A stretch of DNA of 5,611 bases from a bacterium (GTDB taxonomy: Bacteria > Bdellovibrionota_C > UBA2361 > SZUA-149), in contig QIGM01000164.1 in assembly GCA_003230795.1 (NCBI GenBank), positions 1-5,611 on the forward strand, read 5' to 3'. Positions 1 to 5,061 of this stretch are shown here, piece by piece. The notes under the pieces were generated by a model that was not told where the DNA came from, made no database searches, and worked only from the letters and a program-made list of their open reading frames with translations. A program made the position numbers and the translations under genes. The number at the start of each line of letters is the position of its first letter. Position 1 is the stretch's first letter.

Positions 1-247
1 CTCGATTAACATCGGCTGCAAACCTAGGGATTACTCCCTCCCCTCCTTGGACAAGCAAATGGTAGTGATTACTGAGTGCTGTACCTGCATAGAGGTCCAT
101 TTGATGAAGAGTTGTGTAACGAGCTATAATACCCCCGATCAGCTCGTTCATTTCGGAACTAGGAACCAATAGAAGCTCTGCTCGGGCGATTCGGCAGGTG
201 ATGAGGTGAATTTTGGACGGATCGGTGTCACGCAAAGGTCTACTCAT
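1..247 (-). CDS. REP-associated tyrosine transposase (RAYT) / IS200-like transposase, N-terminal part, cut by window edge
   Basis: Seen: reading the minus strand from the ATG at 247 gives 82 uninterrupted residues that run off the left edge. An in-frame TAG lies three codons upstream of this ATG, so it is the first possible start; no clear Shine-Dalgarno site precedes it. The product has an early HLITCR stretch (residues 14-19), then SNHYHLLV (59-66). H61-Y-H63 matches the metal-binding HUH motif of the Y1 transposase / IS200-like domain. Known: RAYTs are single-copy, domesticated relatives of IS200/IS605 transposases that act on nearby REP-type palindromic repeats by single-strand cleavage. 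The catalytic tyrosine lies downstream of the HUH motif and is outside the window, so activity cannot be judged. Inference: the repeat block directly upstream of its start (293-424) fits a RAYT locus. An ordinary IS200/IS605 transposase is the main alternative. Confidence 0.8.
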   Translation of the reverse strand, partial: MSRPLRDTDPSKIHLITCRIARAELLLVPSSEMNELIGGIIARYTTLHQMDLYAGTALSNHYHLLVQGGEGVIPRFAADVNR

Positions 248-292
248 GAGAAGCTAATCGCTGAGTTTACTCGAAGGTTTCGTGACGGAAAT

Positions 293-424
293 AAAAAAAA
301 CCTGGAATCCCGGAAAGGGGAACTAAAAAGAACCTGGAATCCTGATAGAGAATCCTGATAGAGGGAACTAAAAAGAACCTGGAATCCTGATAGAGGGAAT
401 CCTGATAGAGGAATCCTGATAGAG
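293..424. repeat. Nested tandem repeat block between the transposase and the HEPN-like gene
   Basis: The 33-bp sequence at 318-350 recurs exactly at 363-395, a 45-bp period. It begins GGGAACTAAAAAGAACC and ends in the 13-mer AATCCTGATAGAG. A third, diverged copy starts at about 293 (A-run, then CCTGGAATCC at 301-310). The 13-mer occurs five times, at 338-350, 351-363, 383-395, 398-410 and 412-424, so short periods of 13 to 15 bp sit inside the long one. The core GGAATCC is self-complementary except at its centre, so neighbouring copies (for example 381-387 with 396-402) could pair as small hairpins. There are no unique spacers, so this is not a CRISPR array. Its position beside a RAYT gene suggests REP-like or transposase-linked DNA; this is an inference. 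Confidence 0.85.
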
Positions 425-429
425 AGAAA

Positions 430-1086
430 ATGTTTCTAGAAAGTTGTCACCTTCTTCATATTGCCCGGCAGGCATTGGATCGAATACCGCAGGATTCGGA
501 TCAAACTCTTGTTACCGTAGTGTTTGCTGCTATCTCGATTGAGGCATTTTTTAATGAGCTTCAACACCTAAGCTCGCCTGATGGCCTTCTGCCAGAGGAG
601 CCAGAAGTTGTAGCTCGTTTGCACGGTAAACTGAATGAAGCGGACGAGCTACGCCAGTCTTTAAGTGACCGGTATCTGCTAAGTTACGCTGTCCTTGCAA
701 ACAACGATCTAGAGAAAGGAGCTGACCTCTATCAGCAATTTGATTGCTTGATGAAATTTCGGAATGCTCTCGTTCATCACCGCTCACAGAAATTCTTTGG
801 GATTACTCCCGAACAATCCCAGGAGGGGGTTCGTGTCGGTTCCTTAGAGAGTCCACCCAAATTCATTCGACAACTGGAGACTCTAAGACTGATTACCATG
901 CCTCAGGGTAACGTTATGCAATCTTGGATAAGTATCGTACAAACTCAACCGGTCGGACGTTGGGCTTTGGAGACGGCAGCGTCTACAATTGAAAGTGTTT
1001 TGAGTGTTGCCCCAGCGGATAGTCGATTCGCGGAATATCGGCTGAACGCATATGGCGAAGCCTATGTTGCCAAAGCAAGATCGTAA
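430..1086 (+). CDS. HEPN-like protein of unknown function
   Basis: This is a 218-residue soluble protein with no signal peptide or membrane segment visible. The N-terminal half looks helical. It carries VFAAISIEAFFNEL (residues 31-44), a pattern common in HEPN-type helical bundles, and RNALVH (111-116), which fits the Rx4-6H motif of HEPN ribonucleases. The C-terminal part (about 120-218) matches nothing I recognise. Known: HEPN proteins are often RNA-cleaving toxins or defence effectors, but many with this helix pattern are uncharacterised. No nucleotidyltransferase antitoxin gene is next to it, so a toxin role is not supported by context. Upstream in-frame sequence is open only to 406 and has no other start codon. 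The only ribosome-binding candidate is AGAG at 421-426, within the edge of the repeat block, three bases from the ATG and weak. The gene diverges from the transposase and converges on oleD. The family call is moderate; function is unknown. Confidence 0.65.
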   Translation: MFLESCHLLHIARQALDRIPQDSDQTLVTVVFAAISIEAFFNELQHLSSPDGLLPEEPEVVARLHGKLNEADELRQSLSDRYLLSYAVLANNDLEKGADLYQQFDCLMKFRNALVHHRSQKFFGITPEQSQEGVRVGSLESPPKFIRQLETLRLITMPQGNVMQSWISIVQTQPVGRWALETAASTIESVLSVAPADSRFAEYRLNAYGEAYVAKARS

Positions 1087-1242
1087 GTGACACATAACAA
1101 AAAGATGGAGCGGACGGGTCGGACGTATTGTGGTAGATGTTTAGAGCAGCTGCCGAGCGAGCGGGAATGAGCCCGCCGCTCACCTAGACGATATACGCCT
1201 ACGTGTTTTGACATGCCTAGCAAACACACTTAATTGGGATCA

Positions 1243-1295
1243 CGGTGCCAGGCATCGTTCGCGGTAATTCAAAAACTGTTAGTGGTTCCTGCACC
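1243..1295. repeat. Inverted repeat in the convergent spacer; possible REP-like element or bidirectional terminator
   Basis: CGGTGCCAGGCATCG at 1243-1257 is a palindrome with one mismatched pair around a central A. GGTTCCTGCACC at 1284-1295 is an imperfect reverse complement of it, so the two can form arms around a loop of about 27 bases that includes an A-run (1271-1275). The element ends 13 bases before the oleD stop codon, in the 221-bp gap (1087-1307) between two converging genes. No other gene is visible in that gap. No clean U-tract follows the arms, so a standard intrinsic terminator is not shown. GGTGCC-type palindromes next to a RAYT locus make a REP-like origin plausible, as inference. 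Confidence 0.45.
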
Positions 1296-1307
1296 TAACT
1301 CCCGAGC

Positions 1308-2306
1308 CTAGTGCCCCTGCTCTTCTAGGAAGGCAAGGGTCCGCTCGATTCCAACTTTCATAGATATTTTTGGCTCGTAGCCGAAATCTGCCTTCGCCTT
1401 ATCGATGCTAAAGTAATGAGACTTCGCGAGCTGTTCTGCGAGAAAAGGTGTAATCCGTGGTTCACCTGGAAGTGGGAGCAAACGGAAGCTGGCTTCGCAT
1501 ATATGGCCGATCGCCTTTGCTGCCCAAAGTGGCAGGCGTTTTTTCGGCGCAGAGTAGCCTCGTTTAACCACTATTTCTGAAACGAAATCCCAGAATCTTA
1601 CTGGTTCATTCTGAGAAACGAAGTAGCACTGACCTGCGACCGGCGATGAGGGCTCGAGTTTCGCGGCGGCTTGCAGATGTGCTTGGGCGACATTATCAAT
1701 GTAAGTGAAGTCGACGATGTTATCTCCTTCACCCACGATAATGAGATTTCCTTTTTCTGCCCTTCGTAGGATGCCGGGCAGCAGATGATTATCACCTGGG
1801 CCCCAAACAAGGTGTGGCCGTAGTGAGCACGTCGAAAGTCCATTCGTGCCGTTCGCTTTGATCACGAGTTGCTCGGCGAGTGCCTTCGTCTCTGGGTAAT
1901 CGCTTAAGAAATTACGAGGATAGGGTAGGGTCTCGTTTGCATCACAGAGCGGCACTGAATCGAAAACGACGCTGGGAGAACTTGTAAACACAAGGCGTGG
2001 AACGCCCATAGAATGACAGCAGTTGATAACGTTCTCCGTTCCGAGAATATTTATCGACTCGAAATCTGCTCGTTTCCCCCAAAGGCCTACTTTAGCCGCA
2101 ACATGAAACACGACATCAACGCCCTTGAAGGCGGCCATGATTGATTCTTTGTTTCTCACATCGCCTTGAAAACATTCAGCTCCGAGTGCAACTAGCTCCG
2201 GGTATTCTTGGCGCCCGAGTACGGCAACCTCGTCTCCTTGAGCGAGCAGCATCTCAACAATTCTTCGACCGACGAAGCCATTTCCTCCGGTGACTAGCGC
2301 TCTCAT
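1308..2306 (-). CDS. oleD: OleD, NADPH-dependent 2-alkyl-3-oxoalkanoate reductase
   Basis: OleD reduces the 2-alkyl-3-ketoacid made by OleA to the 2-alkyl-3-hydroxyacid used by OleC. The 332-residue product is an extended short-chain dehydrogenase with a Rossmann GxxGxxG at residues 7-13 (GGNGFVG). The catalytic set is a Ser in TSSPSVV (108-114) with Tyr137 and Lys141 (YPETK). RPHLVWGPGD (163-172) is typical of the OleD / 3-beta-hydroxysteroid dehydrogenase branch. Start choice: the frame is open to an ATG at 2336, but the ATG at 2306 overlaps the oleC stop as ATGA. It also puts the Rossmann motif at the usual distance from the N-terminus and removes ten non-conserved residues. No strong Shine-Dalgarno precedes it, so translation is probably coupled to oleC. 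It is the last gene of the operon. A steroid dehydrogenase role is possible from sequence alone, but the neighbours oleB and oleC make OleD much more likely. Confidence 0.9.
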   Translation of the reverse strand: MRALVTGGNGFVGRRIVEMLLAQGDEVAVLGRQEYPELVALGAECFQGDVRNKESIMAAFKGVDVVFHVAAKVGLWGKRADFESINILGTENVINCCHSMGVPRLVFTSSPSVVFDSVPLCDANETLPYPRNFLSDYPETKALAEQLVIKANGTNGLSTCSLRPHLVWGPGDNHLLPGILRRAEKGNLIIVGEGDNIVDFTYIDNVAQAHLQAAAKLEPSSPVAGQCYFVSQNEPVRFWDFVSEIVVKRGYSAPKKRLPLWAAKAIGHICEASFRLLPLPGEPRITPFLAEQLAKSHYFSIDKAKADFGYEPKISMKVGIERTLAFLEEQGH

Positions 2307-3973
2307 TGAGACGTACCAAGTTGCGTCGAAGCCCATTCGCGAAGTTCTTCACGAATAATCTTCGCATTATGTCGAAAGTCGACCGGAAACGCGGGATGGA
2401 AGAGAAAAGTCACCACCTCTTCCAAATGAGGATGTTGTCGCGTAATTGCACGTAGTTCTTTGCGCAAACGCTCATGGGTATCTGGAGCCTGACTAAATAG
2501 CTCGACGCAAAGTACTGGGATTTGGGAGCCTAGCTCTCCGACTCCGATAAGAGCAGAACGTCGTACTTCTTGATGCTGATTGAAGACGCTCTCGGTTGGT
2601 ACTGTAAACAAAGTTTGTGTTTTGGTTTGAACTCTATGGTTCTTACGCCCGCAAAACCAGAGTCGTCCGGATGAATCGAGATATCCAAGGTCGCCCATGC
2701 GATGCCAAATACCTGCTTTGGATGGGATTTTCGCAAGAGCGGTTTGTTCAGGTCTATTGATGTATTCAGTGCTGACTTGTCCACCAAGCACGATCACTTC
2801 ACCGATGGCGAACGGTTCTAGAAACTCAACGAAATCGATATTGGAGATAGGACCGTCTTTAATTGGAATAATTCGAACATCTGTCTGCGAGACGGCTTTT
2901 CCTACGCAGACTCCAGCACCCATGGCAGTTTCTATGCCTGTTTCTGCGATGACTTCTGCTCCCGTGAAGGAAGTAACTGGTAGAGCTTCAGTTGCGCCGT
3001 AAGGCGTATGGGTATGCGCGTTTTCTCCGAGGGATTTATAGATTCTCCGGTGCAAGTCCAGCGGAATAGGAGCGCCGAACATAATGACTCTCGTCAGGCT
3101 TAGCTTCCAATTGTTCTTAACGCAGGCATCCGCCAAGGGCGACCAAAAGGCAGGGGAGCCGAAGGAGTAGGTAACTTTTTGCTCTTCGAGAAGTCGAAAC
3201 ATGGCCTCAGGATCTGCATCAGCCGGTCTACGCGGATTAATATCCGGCATGACAGTCTTTGAGCCAAGAGCGATGCAATAAAGCGCGAATGGTAAGAACG
3301 CCGGAAAGCCTACATCTGCGGAAGTAATGTTGAAACTCTCCTGAAGCCGACTGAGCTGGGTGAGAAACGTTTCGTGTGTGCAACGCACTCCTTTGGGGAT
3401 ACCAGTGCTTCCGGTCGTAAAGGTAATTGCAGTTGTGTCTTCCAAGGCCAGCGACGCCAGCGGGAAACGTTCCTCTGAGCGAGAGTAGAGACGATGCAGG
3501 GAAACCCCGCCGATACTTGCTCTTCGGCCAAGACTAACTGCTAATCGAACAGATGAAAAAATGCGGGGGAAAAATCGACGTACGGCGTGGACAATCGGAA
3601 TACTTACCAAAACCTCTGGTTGAACGTCGGTGATGCAGGTGCGTAAATTGCGCCCACCCATGCCGGGGTCGATTAGTATGGTAACCGCTCCTAATTTGAG
3701 CAAAGCGAACCAGAGGGTAACAAACTCTATACCCGGCGGAACGAGTAGCATTACTCTGGTTCCTCTCTGCACCCCTCTTTCTTGTAAACCCCAAGCGAGT
3801 TTGTCACTGTCTCGGTCGAGATCGCCAAAGCTTAGCTCGGCATAGGAGCGTCCCTTACTGCGCCGGTAGTATTTCGCAAAAACAGCGATGTCGTTTGGGC
3901 GTTCGGCTGCGTGCTCACGCAATAGTTGGGCGAGATTGTCGGGAGCGGTGGCTTCAGCTTTGAGTTGCTGCAT
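2303..3973 (-). CDS. oleC: OleC, ATP-dependent beta-lactone synthetase
   Basis: OleC belongs to the ANL (acyl/aryl-CoA ligase) superfamily but, in known cases, converts 2-alkyl-3-hydroxyacids to cis-beta-lactones with ATP and no CoA. With this start the product has 556 residues. The phosphate loop is TFTTGSTGIPKG (184-195), the aromatic/ATP motif is YGATE (325-329), the ribose-binding Asp is in MGDLGYLD (D428), and the hinge region is GRKNHRVQT (442-450). Lys538 in VDFRHNAKIIREEL is the probable adenylation-domain lysine. The PYGATEALPV and PVDFRHNAKI stretches are characteristic of OleC rather than fatty acyl-CoA ligases. Start choice: the ATG at 3973 has AAAGG seven bases upstream; an in-frame ATG at 3994 would add seven residues but has poor spacing and sequence. 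The 5' end overlaps oleB by 20 bases and the stop overlaps the oleD start by four, so the three genes are probably co-transcribed and translationally coupled. Confidence 0.92.
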   Translation of the reverse strand: MQQLKAEATAPDNLAQLLREHAAERPNDIAVFAKYYRRSKGRSYAELSFGDLDRDSDKLAWGLQERGVQRGTRVMLLVPPGIEFVTLWFALLKLGAVTILIDPGMGGRNLRTCITDVQPEVLVSIPIVHAVRRFFPRIFSSVRLAVSLGRRASIGGVSLHRLYSRSEERFPLASLALEDTTAITFTTGSTGIPKGVRCTHETFLTQLSRLQESFNITSADVGFPAFLPFALYCIALGSKTVMPDINPRRPADADPEAMFRLLEEQKVTYSFGSPAFWSPLADACVKNNWKLSLTRVIMFGAPIPLDLHRRIYKSLGENAHTHTPYGATEALPVTSFTGAEVIAETGIETAMGAGVCVGKAVSQTDVRIIPIKDGPISNIDFVEFLEPFAIGEVIVLGGQVSTEYINRPEQTALAKIPSKAGIWHRMGDLGYLDSSGRLWFCGRKNHRVQTKTQTLFTVPTESVFNQHQEVRRSALIGVGELGSQIPVLCVELFSQAPDTHERLRKELRAITRQHPHLEEVVTFLFHPAFPVDFRHNAKIIREELREWASTQLGTSQ

Positions 3974-4889
3974 TTTGTGGCCTTTCAACTTCATCTATCG
4001 TGCTCAGGAAACTTCGAATTCGAGGCACTATTTCTTCGTGGCAATCCTCAGGTAAGTAGTGCCCGCCGTCTGAATATAACTCAGTCTGAAGATGTGGGAC
4101 TTTTTTCTGCCACGCTTCGTATGCGCTCATTCTAAATACGGGATCCTTCGCTCCCCAGAGAAGAAGCATTGGGGTGTCTTTTAGTAAGGCAAGACCATCT
4201 TCGATTCTCTTGAGCTCTTCGTAGCTTTCGCTTTGTTCATTTTTGGGGATATCTCGAATAAAGCGATGAATCGCGATTCGGTTTTCGTAGCTATCGTACG
4301 GGGCGAGGTACCCTTCCTTCACAAGCTTCTTCAGTCCAGGAAGTGGCTTGCTTCCTACAACGGAGGCGCACTTAGCAAAAGCATTGAGACGACGAACAAG
4401 AAACTCGCCGGGAAACTTAGACCCACAAAGTTTGAGATACCAAGGAATATGCGGGAGCACGAATCCAACAGTATTCATCGCGATGATTGAAGAAATGTTA
4501 TCAACATTATTCGTAGCGTAGCCGAGACCAATCGGTCCGCCCCAATCGTGGAGCATCAGCGTTACGTTTTTGAGTTCCTGTTTTTCTATAAAGGCTTCAA
4601 GATTCGCTACGTGCTGTTTGAGAGTGTAGCTATAGTCTTGCGGTTTATCAGAAAGCCCACAGCCAATATGATCGGGTACGAGCACTCTGTGGGTCGAAGA
4701 GAATTCTTGAACGAGCCTTCGGTAGAGGAAAGACCAGCTGGGGTTGCCATGGACCATGACAATTGGATTTCCCTTTCCCTCATCTGCGTAGTGCCCCTCG
4801 TCTATATAATGATAGAGCAGTCCGTTGAGATTCAGACAGTGAGAGTGGAACGGATAGAGACTGCGGAGCTTGGAGTTGAGACCTTTCAT
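3954..4889 (-). CDS. oleB: OleB, beta-lactone decarboxylase (alpha/beta hydrolase, haloalkane dehalogenase-like)
   Basis: OleB removes CO2 from the beta-lactone made by OleC to give a cis-olefin. The 311-residue product is an alpha/beta hydrolase of the haloalkane dehalogenase branch. The oxyanion/halide-site motif is HGNP (47-50). The nucleophile is Asp115 in HDWGG (114-118), an Asp rather than the Ser of esterases. The acid is Asp249 in WGAKDPVF and the base His277 in GGHYLPED. A helical cap spans roughly 140-235. YPF near residue 12 and LLYHYIDEG (24-32) match OleB N-termini. Start choice: the ATG at 4889 is preceded in frame by TAA five codons upstream, so no earlier start exists, and no purine-rich ribosome site is visible. 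It is first in the operon and its 3' end overlaps oleC. A true haloalkane dehalogenase would share these motifs; the oleC and oleD neighbours decide the call. Confidence 0.9.
   Translation of the reverse strand: MKGLNSKLRSLYPFHSHCLNLNGLLYHYIDEGHYADEGKGNPIVMVHGNPSWSFLYRRLVQEFSSTHRVLVPDHIGCGLSDKPQDYSYTLKQHVANLEAFIEKQELKNVTLMLHDWGGPIGLGYATNNVDNISSIIAMNTVGFVLPHIPWYLKLCGSKFPGEFLVRRLNAFAKCASVVGSKPLPGLKKLVKEGYLAPYDSYENRIAIHRFIRDIPKNEQSESYEELKRIEDGLALLKDTPMLLLWGAKDPVFRMSAYEAWQKKVPHLQTELYSDGGHYLPEDCHEEIVPRIRSFLSTIDEVERPQNAATQS
3981..3985 (-). promoter_or_regulatory. Shine-Dalgarno site for oleC, inside the oleB coding sequence
   Basis: The minus strand reads AAAGG here, seven bases before the ATG at 3973. 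This favours that ATG over the in-frame ATG at 3994, which is preceded only by GATAG. Confidence 0.6.
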
Positions 4890-4899
4890 GGGAGAGAAG

Positions 4900-4928
4900 A
4901 TTTAGCATGTCGTCACAAAAACTGTCAA
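4900..4928 (-). promoter_or_regulatory. Candidate sigma-70 promoter of the oleBCD operon
   Basis: On the minus strand a perfect TTGACA (4923-4928) is followed after 17 bases by CTAAAT (4900-4905), preceded by TG. The -10 is a poor match to TATAAT (three of six). Transcription would begin only a few bases before the oleB ATG at 4889. That fits the lack of a Shine-Dalgarno site there and would make the mRNA leaderless or nearly so. Position and -35 are good; the -10 is weak. Confidence 0.45.
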
Positions 4929-4951
4929 AAAAGACAACATTGCACTATGCC

Positions 4952-4963
4952 CCCATCAATGGG
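4952..4963. promoter_or_regulatory. 12-bp palindrome CCCATCAATGGG, candidate operator
   Basis: Perfect 5-bp arms CCCAT/ATGGG surround a central CA. The site lies 24 bases upstream of the oleB -35 element in the divergent intergenic region, where a transcription factor could bind. No regulator gene is in the window and no known consensus is recognised. Confidence 0.3.
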
Positions 4964-4977
4964 ACGAAAGCATGCTA

Positions 4978-5007
4978 TTTACATAGGCTAAACTCTCAAG
5001 ATACCAT
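4978..5007 (+). promoter_or_regulatory. Weak candidate promoter for the epimerase-like gene
   Basis: TTTACA (4978-4983, five of six to the -35 consensus) and TACCAT (5002-5007, four of six to the -10 consensus) are separated by 18 bases. This predicts a start near 5014 and a leader of about 48 bases with a good Shine-Dalgarno site. It is the best pair seen on this strand in the gap, but chance matches of this quality are common. Confidence 0.3.
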
Positions 5008-5032
5008 TCTTTCTTGGCGTCTCCTTGAGAGT
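4992..5032. repeat. Inverted repeat ACTCTCAAG / CTTGAGAGT in the divergent promoter region
   Basis: A perfect 9-bp inverted repeat has arms at 4992-5000 and 5024-5032 with a 23-base spacer. One arm overlaps the candidate promoter spacer and the other falls just after its predicted start, so it could be a two-site operator or a hairpin in the epimerase-gene leader. No T-run follows, so a terminator is unlikely. Confidence 0.4.
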
Positions 5033-5049
5033 CGTTCGATAGGGCTTCG

Positions 5050-5054
5050 AAGGG
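5050..5054 (+). promoter_or_regulatory. Shine-Dalgarno site for the epimerase-like gene
   Basis: AAGGG lies seven bases before the ATG at 5062, a strong ribosome-binding site that fixes this start. Confidence 0.75.
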
Positions 5055-5061
5055 CAAAAAT

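Noticed and set aside
293..424. CRISPR array
   Set aside because: The units are short, abut or nearly abut each other, and have no unique spacers of uniform length; no cas gene is present.
27..810. 12-bp direct repeat GGGATTACTCCC at 27-38 and 799-810
   Set aside because: One 12-mer match in a window of this size is expected by chance, and both copies lie in unrelated coding sequences.
951..1126. 10-bp direct repeat GGTCGGACGT at 951-960 and 1117-1126
   Set aside because: Ten-base matches are common by chance in a window of this length and no structure surrounds them.
1159..1181. Intrinsic terminator for the HEPN-like gene (GAGCGG/CCGCTC stem)
   Set aside because: The 6-bp stem has an 11-base loop and no T-run after it.
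551..1183. Minus-strand ORFs of 66-78 codons opposite the HEPN-like gene
   Set aside because: They lie opposite a longer ORF with recognisable motifs, have no family features and no ribosome sites.
1208..1236. Promoter with perfect TTGACA on the plus strand
   Set aside because: The -10 at 17-bp spacing (TAATTG) is poor and no plus-strand gene follows before oleD; transcription would run antisense to the ole operon.
2697..3845. Plus- and minus-strand ORFs of 71-101 codons overlapping oleC
   Set aside because: They are shadows of a 556-residue gene with all ANL motifs intact.
3954..4889. Dedicated haloalkane dehalogenase
   Set aside because: The active-site motifs are shared with OleB, but the overlap with oleC and the OleB-like N-terminus make a dehalogenase role unlikely.
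4233..4991. Plus-strand ORFs of 85 and 147 codons opposite oleB
   Set aside because: They are antisense to a well-supported oleB, with low-complexity translations and no domain signal.
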